Origin: a bacterium
Lineage (GTDB): Bacteria > Desulfobacterota > Binatia > DP-6
Direction of reading: 5' to 3'
Length of the DNA stretch: 64,000 nucleotides
Assembly: GCA_026129405.1 (NCBI GenBank)
Contig: JAHCID010000009.1
Location: forward strand, 167,795-231,794
A program made the translations under genes and the position numbers. Each line of letters opens with the position of its first letter. Within the stretch, counting starts at the first letter, position 1. The notes below the pieces were generated by a model. The model was not told where the DNA came from and made no database searches. It saw only the letters and a list, made by a program, of their open reading frames with translations. Shown piece by piece: positions 23,353 through 31,427 of the stretch.

Positions 23353-26175
23353 TCACGAGCAGCCGCTCGTCGCGCCGCAGTTGAAGCACTTGTAGCAGGC
23401 GCCGTTGCGCACCATGAGCGACCCGCAATCGGGGCAGCTCGGCGCATCGGCCTGCGGGCTGAACGTGATCGGGGCCTGCGCCGTACCGCCGGCCGCAAAG
23501 CCGATCGGGGCATGCACGCTCGCAGTGGCCACGGCGGAAACCGGAGCCTCGGTCAGCTGGGCCCGCGGCGGCAGCGCCCGCGGCGCCGGCGCCGGCTCCT
23601 CACGCTCCACGAGACCGATGCTCGCCCGCTCCTCGCCCGGAAGGAAGCGCGACCCGAGGTAGCGGAAGACGTAGTCGATGAGCGACTTCGCCATCGGGAT
23701 GTCCGGGTTCTTGGTGAACCCCGACGGCTCGAAGCGCACGTGGCTGAACTTCGAGACCAGCACCTCGAGCGGCACCCCGTACTGGAGCGCCATCGAGGTG
23801 AGCACCCCGATCGAGTCCATCAGGCCGGAGACCGTGCTGCCCTCCTTGGCCATCTTGATGAACAGCTCGCCCGGCGTGCCGTCCTCGTGGAAGCCGACGT
23901 GCACGTAGCCCTCGTGGCCGGCGATGTCGAACTTGTGGCAGACGGCCGAGCGCTCGGCGGGGAGTCGCCGCCGCGTCGGCTTCGGCGGCGCCACCTCGAC
24001 CGCGGCCTTGTCGGACACCGGCCTGGCGGTGTTGAGGGGCTGGGTCTTCTTGCAGCCGTCGCGATAGATCGCCACCGCCTTCAGCCCCAGCTTCCAGGAC
24101 TCGATGTAGGCCTGCTCGATGTCCTCGACGGTGGCCTGCTCGGGAACGTTGATCGTCTTCGAGATGGCGCCGGAGATGAACGGCTGTACCGCGGCCATCA
24201 TGCGCACGTGGCCCAGCGGATGGATGCTGCGCACCCCGCGTGCGGGCTTGAAGGCGCAGTCGAACACCGGCAGGTCGTCCTCGCGCAGCGACGGCGCGCC
24301 CTCGATGGTCTCCTGCTCGTCGATGTACTCGACGATCTGCTGCACCTCGCGCGAGTCGTAGCCGAGACGCTTGAGCGCGCGCGGCACGGTGGTGTTGACG
24401 ATCTTCAGGACCCCGCCGCCGACGAGCTTCTTGTACTTGACGAGCGCGATGTCGGGCTCGACGCCCGTCGTGTCGCAATCCATCATGAAGGCGATCGTCC
24501 CGGTGGGCGCGAGCACCGTGACCTGCGAGTTGCGGACGCCGGCGTCGCGGGCCACCGTCGCCGCCTGGTCCCAGGACTCGCGCGCCGCCGCCAGCAGCTC
24601 GAGCGGCACCAGCGTGGGGTTCAGCCGGTGCGCATGGCTGCGATGCTTCTCGATCACGTGCAGCTGCGGATCGCGGTTGCGCGCGTAGCCCGCGTACGCG
24701 CCCTTCGCCGCCGCGATGCGCGCCGACTGGAGGTAGGCCTCGCCGCACATGATCGCGGTCACCGCGCCGGCGTATTCGCGGCCGGCGTCGGAGTCGTAGG
24801 CCAGGCCGAGCGACATGAGCAGCGCCCCGAGGTTGGCGTAGCCGAGGCCGAGCTCGCGGTAGTCCTGCGCGTTGCGCGTGATCTCGGGGGTCGGGTAGCT
24901 CGACTTGTCGACGACGATGTCCTGCGCCGTGATGACGACGTCCACCGCGTGCCGGAAGCCGGCGACGTCGAACACGCCCTGCTCGTCGACGAAGCGCATC
25001 AGGTTAAGGCTGGCGAGATTACAGGCGCTGTCGTCGAGGTGCATGTACTCGGAGCACGGGTTCGACGCGTTGATGCGGCCGGTGTTCGGACAGGTGTGCC
25101 AGTCGTTGATCGTCGTATCGAACTGCATCCCCGGATCGCCGCACTGGTGGGTGGCCTCGGCGATGCGGCGCAGCAGGTCGCGCGCCGACATCTGCTCGCA
25201 GACCTCGCCGCTGGTGACGAAGCGCGTGTTCCAGGTGCGGCCCTCGAGCGCCGCCCGCATGAACTCGTCCGTCACACGCACCGAGTTGTTGGCGTTCTGG
25301 AAGAAGACGGAGCCGTACGCCGGCCCGTCGAGCGAGGAGTCGTAGCCGGCGTTGATCAGCGCCCAGGCCTTCTTCTCCTCCTCGGCCTTGCAGCCGATGA
25401 ACTCCATGACGTCGGGATGCTGCGCGTCGAGCACGACCATCTTGGCCGCACGCCGCGTCTTGCCGCCCGACTTGATGACGCCCGCCGACGCGTCGGCCGC
25501 ACGCATGAACGACACCGGTCCCGACGCCGTGCCGCCGCCCGCGAGCCGCTCCTTCGAGGAGCGCAGCCGCGAGAGGTTCACGCCCGAGCCCGACCCGCCT
25601 TTGAAGATGATGCCTTCCTTGCGGTACCAATCGAGGATCGACTCCATGCGGTCGTCGACCGAGAGGATGAAGCACGCCGAGCACTGCGGCTTCGGCTCGA
25701 TGCCGACGTTGAACCAGACCGGGCTGTTGAACGCGACCTTCTGCTGGAGCAGCAGGTGCGTCAGCTCGTCGCGGAAGGCACGCCGGTCGTCGGGCGTCGC
25801 GAAGTAGGCCTGCTCGTCGCCCCACTCGCTGATCGTCTCGACGACACGGCCGATCAGCTGGCGCACGCTGCGCTCGCGCTGCGGCGTGCCGAGCGCGCCA
25901 CGGAAGTACTTCGACACGACGACGTTGGTGGCGAGCTGCGACCAGCCCCGCGGCACCTCGACGTCGCGCTGCTCGAAGACGGTCTCCCCACCCTCGCCCT
26001 GGATCATCGCCGAGCGGAAGTCCCACTCGATCTCGTCGTACGGATCGACGCCCGGGCGGACGAACCGTCGCGCGATCGTGACGCCGGCGCGCACGGGCGC
26101 TGCCATCGGCGCCGCCTCCGCCCCGCCTCCGCCGGGCATCGTCCAGACCGCCTCCTGCGGTCGTTCCATCGCCAT
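23353..26175 (-). CDS. nrdJ: Vitamin B12-dependent (class II) ribonucleotide reductase
   Basis: 940 residues, typical of the long NrdJ type. It makes deoxyribonucleotides using adenosylcobalamin as radical source and works with or without oxygen. Seen in order: substrate-binding FNSPVWFNVG and SACFILSVDD (one of the redox Cys pair), GGSGSGVNLSRLRS, the active-site NPCSEYMHLDDSACNLASLN with the family N-x-C-x-E, APTGTIAFMMDCDTTG, and a C-terminal zinc-ribbon tail CPDCGSLMVRNGACYKCFNCG that may reduce the active site. ATG 26175 has GGAGGTG 5 bases upstream. Two NrdR boxes lie in its promoter region. No class I or III reductase gene is in this window. Confidence 0.97.
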   Translation of the reverse strand: MAMERPQEAVWTMPGGGGAEAAPMAAPVRAGVTIARRFVRPGVDPYDEIEWDFRSAMIQGEGGETVFEQRDVEVPRGWSQLATNVVVSKYFRGALGTPQRERSVRQLIGRVVETISEWGDEQAYFATPDDRRAFRDELTHLLLQQKVAFNSPVWFNVGIEPKPQCSACFILSVDDRMESILDWYRKEGIIFKGGSGSGVNLSRLRSSKERLAGGGTASGPVSFMRAADASAGVIKSGGKTRRAAKMVVLDAQHPDVMEFIGCKAEEEKKAWALINAGYDSSLDGPAYGSVFFQNANNSVRVTDEFMRAALEGRTWNTRFVTSGEVCEQMSARDLLRRIAEATHQCGDPGMQFDTTINDWHTCPNTGRINASNPCSEYMHLDDSACNLASLNLMRFVDEQGVFDVAGFRHAVDVVITAQDIVVDKSSYPTPEITRNAQDYRELGLGYANLGALLMSLGLAYDSDAGREYAGAVTAIMCGEAYLQSARIAAAKGAYAGYARNRDPQLHVIEKHRSHAHRLNPTLVPLELLAAARESWDQAATVARDAGVRNSQVTVLAPTGTIAFMMDCDTTGVEPDIALVKYKKLVGGGVLKIVNTTVPRALKRLGYDSREVQQIVEYIDEQETIEGAPSLREDDLPVFDCAFKPARGVRSIHPLGHVRMMAAVQPFISGAISKTINVPEQATVEDIEQAYIESWKLGLKAVAIYRDGCKKTQPLNTARPVSDKAAVEVAPPKPTRRRLPAERSAVCHKFDIAGHEGYVHVGFHEDGTPGELFIKMAKEGSTVSGLMDSIGVLTSMALQYGVPLEVLVSKFSHVRFEPSGFTKNPDIPMAKSLIDYVFRYLGSRFLPGEERASIGLVEREEPAPAPRALPPRAQLTEAPVSAVATASVHAPIGFAAGGTAQAPITFSPQADAPSCPDCGSLMVRNGACYKCFNCGATSGCS

Positions 26176-26193
26176 GTTCCCACCTCCCCGCGG

Positions 26194-26209
26194 TCCCGAG
26201 ATATTGTGC
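26194..26209 (-). promoter_or_regulatory. NrdR box 2 (nrdJ leader)
   Basis: TCCCGAGATATTGTGC matches the NrdR consensus acaCwAtATaTwGtgt at about 11 of 16 positions, with a strong right half. Its centre is 42 bases (four helical turns) from box 1, on the same face of the helix, as required for cooperative NrdR binding. Confidence 0.6.
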
Positions 26210-26229
26210 CTCAGGAACGTGAAGAGCCG

Positions 26230-26257
26230 GTCATAGCACTATATGTTGTGCTGTCAA
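26230..26257 (-). promoter_or_regulatory. nrdJ promoter
   Basis: Minus strand TTGACA (26252-26257), 16-base spacer, TATGAC (26230-26235). The TTGACA is a perfect -35 consensus. The spacer is exactly NrdR box 1, so repressor binding would directly block RNA polymerase. Confidence 0.75.
26236..26251 (-). promoter_or_regulatory. NrdR box 1 (within the nrdJ promoter spacer)
   Basis: GCACTATATGTTGTGC (plus strand) fits acaCwAtATaTwGtgt at 13 of 16 positions and is palindromic over its outer four bases. NrdR is the ATP/dATP-sensing repressor of ribonucleotide reductase genes, so nrdJ should be repressed when dATP is ample. Confidence 0.8.
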
Positions 26258-26319
26258 CGACGGCGTCACGAACGCGTCGCGCGCTTGCAAAACACCCGTC
26301 CCTGCGGTCTTTGACGTGC

Positions 26320-26631
26320 GTGCCCCACAGCTTCGTCCGGCTCTCCGAGGCGCTGCGCGCCGCGCTCGGCCGCCTGCCGGCGACGGTCGGCCTGGTGCAC
26401 TATCCGCTGTGGACCGAGTGGGATCGCGTCGTCGGTCCGCAGATCGCGCGCCACGCGCGCCCGCTGCGGTTGCGGCGCGGCCTGCTCGTCGTCGAGGTCG
26501 ACGGGTCGGAGTGGATGCAGGAGCTGCGGTATCTGAAACGCGAGCTGCGCGACCGACTGAACGCGACCGTCACGGGCGCGCCGGTGCGCGACCTCTTCTT
26601 CGTGCTCGCCGGATCGCGCGACGCCCGCTGA
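26320..26631 (+). CDS. dciA: DciA-like DUF721 protein (replicative helicase loader type)
   Basis: 103 residues from a GTG at 26320 (TTG at 26311 is an alternative). The DUF721 core is visible: LVHYPLWTEWDRVVGPQIARHARP, the beta segment LRRGLLVVEVDGSEWMQELRYLKREL, and RLNATVTGAPVRDLFFVLA. DciA homologues help load the DnaB helicase in bacteria lacking DnaC. The gene is divergent from nrdJ, so two DNA-replication functions share one intergenic region. Confidence 0.75.
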   Translation: MPHSFVRLSEALRAALGRLPATVGLVHYPLWTEWDRVVGPQIARHARPLRLRRGLLVVEVDGSEWMQELRYLKRELRDRLNATVTGAPVRDLFFVLAGSRDAR

Positions 26632-26642
26632 CGCACGCGCCT

Positions 26643-26670
26643 TTGCCGCACCGGGGCCCGGTGCTACTGT
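26643..26670 (+). promoter_or_regulatory. Putative promoter of the NUDIX gene, near-leaderless
   Basis: TTGCCG (26643-26648), 16-base spacer, TACTGT (26665-26670), then 12 bases to the ATG at 26683. Confidence 0.4.
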
Positions 26671-26682
26671 CGTCGCGCCCCG

Positions 26683-27258
26683 ATGTCGCCGGTGCTGCTC
26701 CCCGCGCTCGCGCGCGCGCTCCACGATCGCTCGCGCGTCGTCCTGTCGCCGCCCGGCAAGACGGCCGCGGCCGTTCTCGTCCCCCTGCTACGGGTCGAGG
26801 GGACGCTGCACCTGCTCTACACGCGTCGCTCCACCTCGCTGCCGACGCACCAGGGACAGGTCGCCTTCCCGGGCGGCCGCCGTCACCTCGACGATCCCGA
26901 CCTCGCCACCACGGCGCTGCGCGAGGCGCACGAGGAGATCGGCCTGCGGCCGGCCGACGTCGAGCTGCTCGGCGCGCTCGACGACATCGAGACCATGGGC
27001 TCGCGCTTCGTCATCACACCGTACGTCGGCATCGCGCCGCATCCGTATGCCTGGCAGCCCAGCCCGCACGAGGTCGACACGATCTTCACGGTCCCGCTCG
27101 CGGCCCTCACCGCCCCCGACGCCGAGCGGGAGGAGACGTGGGACTTCGAGGGCCAGCGGGTGCCGATCCGCAGCTTTCCCTTCGAGGGGCAGGTGATCTG
27201 GGGTGCCACACACCGCATCACCCGCAACCTCCTCGACGTGCTGGAGACCCTTCCCTGA
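26683..27258 (+). CDS. NUDIX hydrolase, coenzyme A pyrophosphatase (NudL/CoAse type)
   Basis: 191 residues. The CoA-pyrophosphatase-specific motif lies just before the Nudix box (RSTSLPTHQGQVAFPGGR), and the box itself reads GGRRHLDDPDLATTALREAH then EEIGL, with the usual first Glu replaced by Asp. These enzymes cleave CoA or oxidised CoA to 3',5'-ADP and phosphopantetheine. The C-terminal YxxHxxxxPF-type region (EGQVIWGATHRITRNLL) is also family-typical. Its last base overlaps the ATG of the M23 gene. Confidence 0.88.
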   Translation: MSPVLLPALARALHDRSRVVLSPPGKTAAAVLVPLLRVEGTLHLLYTRRSTSLPTHQGQVAFPGGRRHLDDPDLATTALREAHEEIGLRPADVELLGALDDIETMGSRFVITPYVGIAPHPYAWQPSPHEVDTIFTVPLAALTAPDAEREETWDFEGQRVPIRSFPFEGQVIWGATHRITRNLLDVLETLP

Positions 27259-29834
27259 TGCGTGCGCTCTTCCTCGCTCTCGTGGCGCTCGGCCTCGCGA
27301 CGCTGCTGTTCACGCGGGCCGAGCCGCTCGGCCCCAAGGCCGTCTTCGACGCGCTCCCCACCGCGATCGGCCGCACCGCGCCGGTGCGGATGACGGCCAG
27401 CGATCGCGGCAGCGGCCTCGCCCGCGTCGAGCTGCGGCTCGTGCCGCAGAACGGCGCGGCTCCGGTCGTGCTCGCCGAGCAGGACTTCCCGCGTCTCTCG
27501 TGGATCGGCAGCGGCGTCCACGAGGCCACGCTCGAGGCGACGCTCGACCAGGCGACGCTCCCCGAAGGCCCTGCGACGCTGGAGGCCTGGGCGTGGGACC
27601 ACTCCTGGCTCTCGGTGCTGCGCAGCGGGCCGCGCACCAGCCAGCCGGTCACCGTCGACCTGACGCCGCCCACGGTGGCGGTGCTGACGAGCCAGCATCG
27701 CGTGCGTCTCGGCGGCAGCGAGAGCGTCGTCTTCCGCGTCAGCGACGACACGGTCGAGAGCGGCGTGCGCGTCGGCGAGCTGTTCTTCCCGGCGACGTCG
27801 GGTCTCTTCGCCGATCCGACGCTGCGCGCGGCGCTGTTCGCCGTCCCCTGGAACCAGCCCGGCGCCAAGCCGCAGGTCGTGGCGAAGGACGCGGCCGGCA
27901 ACTGGGGCGAGGTCGGGTTCGACGTCACCGTCCAGCCGCGCACCTTCGCGACCAAGCCGTTCGCGCTGAGCCAGGATTTCCTCGCGGCGAAGGTGCCCGA
28001 GCTGCTCGCTGCCAACGGACTCGATCAGAGCGGCACGCTCGTCGACGGCTATCTGCGCATCAACCGCGATCTGCGCAAGGCGACCGAGGTACGCGTCCAG
28101 GAGATCACCCGCGAGAGCGCGGACACGCCGCTCTGGGAGGGTGCGTTCATGCGCCTGCCGAACGGCGCGCCGCTGTCCGGCTTCGCCGACCAACGCATCT
28201 ATTCGTTCGACGGCACCGAGATCGATCGCCAGACGCATCTCGGCTACGACCTCGCGTCCCTCAAGCGCGCGGTCGTGCCGGCGGCGAACGGCGGACGCGT
28301 CGTGTTCGCGGGACCGCTCGGCATCTACGGCGATACCGTCATCCTCGACCACGGGCTCGGCCTGTTCTCGCTCTACGGCCACCTGAGCGAGATCGGCGTG
28401 CGGGAAGGCGTCACGGTCGCGAAAGGCGACGCCATCGGACGCACCGGCGTCACCGGCCTCGCCGGCGGCGACCACCTCCACTACAGCAACATGATCCACG
28501 GCACGCACGTCGATCCGGTGGAATGGTGGGACGGTCACTGGATCCACGACCACGTCGGCGCACGCCTCGCCGCACATCCGCGCGCCCCGCAGACACCTGC
28601 CGCCCTCGCCGGGGCGGCCGCGGCCGACACGCCGGCCCCGGCGCGCCGGCGGCCGAGACGGAGGGGCCCTCAGGATGCCGCGGAGCGCCGCCGCCACGCC
28701 CGCACGCCTCGGGCTCGACACGAGCCGTCTCGGACACCGCCGTGGCGGTCGCGGCGTAGCTCGCCGGTGCCGACGGCGAAGCTGCCGCCGCAGCCCTGGG
28801 CGAGCTCGGCGCGCCGCCGACGCGGCGGCGGCGCTATCGCATGCGAGGCGTCGGCCGCGAAGCCGGCCCGCAAAGGCGATCCGGCGCGCGCCCTGCCTCG
28901 CGCGCAGCGGGGCGTCGCCGTGCCGGAGCCTGCGCCCGCCCCCGTCGCCGCCGCGCCGCCGGCGCGCAGCGACCTCGAAGGCTGGGTGTCGGCGGTCGAC
29001 GGCCGCGGCGACCGCCTCGTCTGGCTGGTGCGCACGCTCCCCGACGGCACGACGCTCCTCGTCGATGCCGCCATCAACGAGCCCGACGGGCTGCGCGAGG
29101 TCCACCTCGCACCGATCGCGCGCAAGCAGCTGCGCGCGCTGCGCGAGCGCATCCAGAAGGAGGCCGACGTCCGCCTCGTGCCGGCCGACGCGCGCGCCCT
29201 CGACGCGCTTTTGGTCGAGGCCCAGGCGCGCGCGGGCACGACGGAACGCGGGCGCGACTACACCCGCATCCGCGCCCGGCTCACGAGCGAGCCGCCGGCC
29301 GAGGCCGCGGAGCTGCGCTCGTCGCTGGCGTCGCCGCCGAGCGACGACGAGCGCCCCGCCCTGCTGCGCGAGGCGCCCGCGCTGCTCGCGCTGCCCGAGC
29401 TCCGCACCTGGTGGCCGACGCCCGAGGCCGCGGCGCCGTTCCTCGCCGCGATCGCAGGCCAACGCGACAGCCCCATCGTGCTCGCCCCCGTGCAGCAGGA
29501 GGAGCGCCTGCGCAGCGTCCTCGCCGACGCCGCGCGCGCCCTCTTCCCGGCCGCACCGACCGCGCGCCGGCTCGAGGCGACCGCCTACGTCCTGGCCGAG
29601 ACCGGCCGGGTTCCGGCCGCCCGACAGACGCTCGCCTGCGCGCAGGCGCTGCGCGCCCAGCCCGACGCGCCCGACGACGTACCGCTCCTCGCCGCCTTGG
29701 TGCACCAGAGCATCGGCGCCATGCTCGCCATGGCGCAGACGCAGGCGCAGGACGAGCGACGCGACGCGCTCGTGCTGACGCCGCAGGAGCTCAGAGCTCG
29801 ATCGTCATCCCGTCCCGGGCCACCTCGAGGGTGA
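27258..29834 (+). CDS. M23-family metallopeptidase with an in-frame C-terminal region of unknown function
   Basis: 858 residues if read as one frame. Residues 1-20 are a signal or anchor (MRALFLALVALGLATLLF). Two beta-sandwich regions follow, then the LytM/M23 domain with zinc ligands in THLGYD (about residue 325) and DHLHY (about 407). M23 enzymes cut peptidoglycan cross-bridges, or serve as amidase activators when zinc ligands are lost; here they look intact. From about residue 445 to 570 the frame becomes Arg/Pro-rich with poor codon choice. A second compact domain then runs to the end (SDLEGWVSAVDGRGDRLVWL, LRALRERIQKEADVRLV), which I do not recognise. The middle may hide one or two frameshifts joining two separate genes. 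It overlaps the converging MBL gene by 44 bases. Confidence 0.7.
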   Translation: MRALFLALVALGLATLLFTRAEPLGPKAVFDALPTAIGRTAPVRMTASDRGSGLARVELRLVPQNGAAPVVLAEQDFPRLSWIGSGVHEATLEATLDQATLPEGPATLEAWAWDHSWLSVLRSGPRTSQPVTVDLTPPTVAVLTSQHRVRLGGSESVVFRVSDDTVESGVRVGELFFPATSGLFADPTLRAALFAVPWNQPGAKPQVVAKDAAGNWGEVGFDVTVQPRTFATKPFALSQDFLAAKVPELLAANGLDQSGTLVDGYLRINRDLRKATEVRVQEITRESADTPLWEGAFMRLPNGAPLSGFADQRIYSFDGTEIDRQTHLGYDLASLKRAVVPAANGGRVVFAGPLGIYGDTVILDHGLGLFSLYGHLSEIGVREGVTVAKGDAIGRTGVTGLAGGDHLHYSNMIHGTHVDPVEWWDGHWIHDHVGARLAAHPRAPQTPAALAGAAAADTPAPARRRPRRRGPQDAAERRRHARTPRARHEPSRTPPWRSRRSSPVPTAKLPPQPWASSARRRRGGGAIACEASAAKPARKGDPARALPRAQRGVAVPEPAPAPVAAAPPARSDLEGWVSAVDGRGDRLVWLVRTLPDGTTLLVDAAINEPDGLREVHLAPIARKQLRALRERIQKEADVRLVPADARALDALLVEAQARAGTTERGRDYTRIRARLTSEPPAEAAELRSSLASPPSDDERPALLREAPALLALPELRTWWPTPEAAAPFLAAIAGQRDSPIVLAPVQQEERLRSVLADAARALFPAAPTARRLEATAYVLAETGRVPAARQTLACAQALRAQPDAPDDVPLLAALVHQSIGAMLAMAQTQAQDERRDALVLTPQELRARSSSRPGPPRG

Positions 29835-30528
29835 TCTCGTCGAGACGGGCGAGCGGCTCGCTGCCGAGATGGGTGAGCAGCAGCCGCTTGCAGCCGAGCT
29901 TCGGCGCGTGCGTCGCCACCTCCGGATACGAGACGTGGATGTCGAGCTTGGTCTCCCAGGTGGAGCACTCGCAGACGAAGAGGTCGGCGCCATGCGTGTA
30001 CCTGACGAGATCGTCCGTCCATGCCGTGTCGCCGCTGTAGACGAGGGTCCGCCCCGCGGCCTCGATGCGGTAGGCGAACGAAACCAGCTCGCAGACGTGC
30101 GGCACCGGCAGCGGCGTCACGCGCACGCCCGCGACCTCGACGGCGACCTCGGTGGCCAGCTCGCGATACGCGACCGGGAACGGTGACGGCTCGTCGGCGG
30201 TCTTCTCGTACAGCGCGGAGAAGAGCGCGCGCACGCGCCGCTCGACCTGGGGCGGACCGAACACGGTGAAGGGCCGCGTGCGGCGGCTCTCGTAGCGGTA
30301 ATCCATGAACAGGAAGGGCACCCCGGCGAAGTGGTCGCCGTGGAAGTGCGTCAGGAGAACGAAGTCGAGACGGTCCGGCGCGACCCGCGCGCGCTTGAGC
30401 GCCTGCAATATCGACGGACCGCAGTCGAGCAGGAAGGTCGCGCCCGGGGTCTCGACGAGATACGCGCTGTGGAAGCGCCCGCCGGAGCCGAAGGCGTCCC
30501 CGGAGCCCAGCACGGTCACGCGCACCAC
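29791..30528 (-). CDS. MBL-fold metallohydrolase, ribonuclease Z-like
   Basis: 245 residues from GTG 30528, chosen because GGAGGA lies 4 bases upstream and the protein then begins with the beta strand VRVTVLGSGDAFGSGGRFHSAY. Metal ligands are in THFHGDHFAG (H-x-H-x-D-H), PHVCELVSFAYR, YSGDTAW and a C-terminal LTHLGS. The pattern GSGDAFG plus SGDT is that of the RNase Z/ElaC-type branch, which includes tRNA 3'-endonucleases and small-molecule phosphodiesterases. The flexible arm of true RNase Z is absent, so a phosphodiesterase-like hydrolase is as likely. Confidence 0.82.
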   Translation of the reverse strand: MVRVTVLGSGDAFGSGGRFHSAYLVETPGATFLLDCGPSILQALKRARVAPDRLDFVLLTHFHGDHFAGVPFLFMDYRYESRRTRPFTVFGPPQVERRVRALFSALYEKTADEPSPFPVAYRELATEVAVEVAGVRVTPLPVPHVCELVSFAYRIEAAGRTLVYSGDTAWTDDLVRYTHGADLFVCECSTWETKLDIHVSYPEVATHAPKLGCKRLLLTHLGSEPLARLDEITLEVARDGMTIEL

Positions 30529-30677
30529 GCCGTCCTCCCCGACGCCTGCACACGACTGCACCGGGCCGTCATGCACATGGCGCACCGCGCATCGCGGTCG
30601 CAGCGGCATGGCGGCACCGACGGCGGCATGTCGCTTGCTCCTTACGCGAGGTGGCAGTCCCTTGCCAGAGGTGGACG

Positions 30678-30983
30678 ATGCAACTGAGCTATGACCCGGA
30701 TCTCATGAGCGAGGCCTGGACGCTGCTCCAGATCACGGCCGTGGCGGCAGCGGCCGGCTGGACGGCGGAGCGGCTGCTCGACACCGGGGTGCACAGCCGC
30801 GGGCTGCCCCTCCTCACCGGCCTCTTCGGCCTCTACCTCGGCCCCTACCTCCTCGACATGACGGGATGGAACGGCGGCCCGACGGTTGCGGGACATCCGC
30901 TCGCGGCGGCCTTCGCCGGCGCGCTCGCGATCTGCGGCTTCCTGAAGCTCGTCAACCTCGGCGCCGCGGGGCCGCGCCGGTAG
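30678..30983 (+). CDS. Small membrane protein of unknown function
   Basis: 101 residues from ATG 30678, which has GAGGTGG just upstream (an ATG at 30651 is also in frame). Three hydrophobic segments are visible: TLLQITAVAAAAGWTA, LPLLTGLFGLYLGPYLLDM and AAAFAGALAICGFLKLVNLG. The glycine-rich helices recall the GlsB/YeaQ transglycosylase-associated family, but similarity is too weak to assign. It is divergent from the MBL gene. Confidence 0.6.
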   Translation: MQLSYDPDLMSEAWTLLQITAVAAAAGWTAERLLDTGVHSRGLPLLTGLFGLYLGPYLLDMTGWNGGPTVAGHPLAAAFAGALAICGFLKLVNLGAAGPRR

Positions 30984-31046
30984 GCGACGCGGCCCGGATG
31001 GCGTCGGATGCCGGCAGCGCAGGCCGGCATCCGCCTCCCGCGCCCG

Positions 31047-31427
31047 CTACGGTCCGGGCGTCGGTGCGGGATCGGGCGCCTCCGTGGGCGTGCCCGTCCC
31101 CTCGGCCGGTGCCCGCGGCGCGGCCGCCCGCGGCTCGCCGTCGCGCAGCCGCGCCGCTTCGTGTGCGGTGAGGAGGTCGCGGAAGCGTCCCTCCAGGGTG
31201 GTGAACGCGGTCTCCATGCGGTTGAACCGCACCAGCGCGTCCTCGAGCTGGCGGCCGACGGCGTCGCGCTGCTGCTCCACCTCGCGCACGCGGCGCTCGA
31301 GATCCTGCACCACCTCGGTGCGACGGATCATGAAGTCGCCGGTGCCCGACTGCACGAGCCAGAGGGTCGTGCCGGCGCCGGCGAGGTAGCCGACGAGGAG
31401 CGCGAAGAGGAAACGAATGATCACCAT
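31047..31427 (-). CDS. Single-pass membrane protein with coiled coil, unknown function
   Basis: 126 residues: an N-terminal membrane helix with two glycine motifs (VIIRFLFALLVGYLAGAGTTLWLV), a coiled coil of about 60 residues (RRTEVVQDLERRVREVEQQ and on), and a Pro/Ala/Glu-rich disordered tail. The ATG at 31427 overlaps the end of the glutamate dehydrogenase gene by 7 bases, so it is the distal gene of that unit. No family recognised. Confidence 0.65.
   Translation of the reverse strand: MVIIRFLFALLVGYLAGAGTTLWLVQSGTGDFMIRRTEVVQDLERRVREVEQQRDAVGRQLEDALVRFNRMETAFTTLEGRFRDLLTAHEAARLRDGEPRAAAPRAPAEGTGTPTEAPDPAPTPGP

Noticed and set aside
23134-26631. 1165-codon plus-strand frame covering nrdJ
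   Set aside because: Only its last 104 codons (DciA) look like a protein; the rest is antisense to nrdJ.
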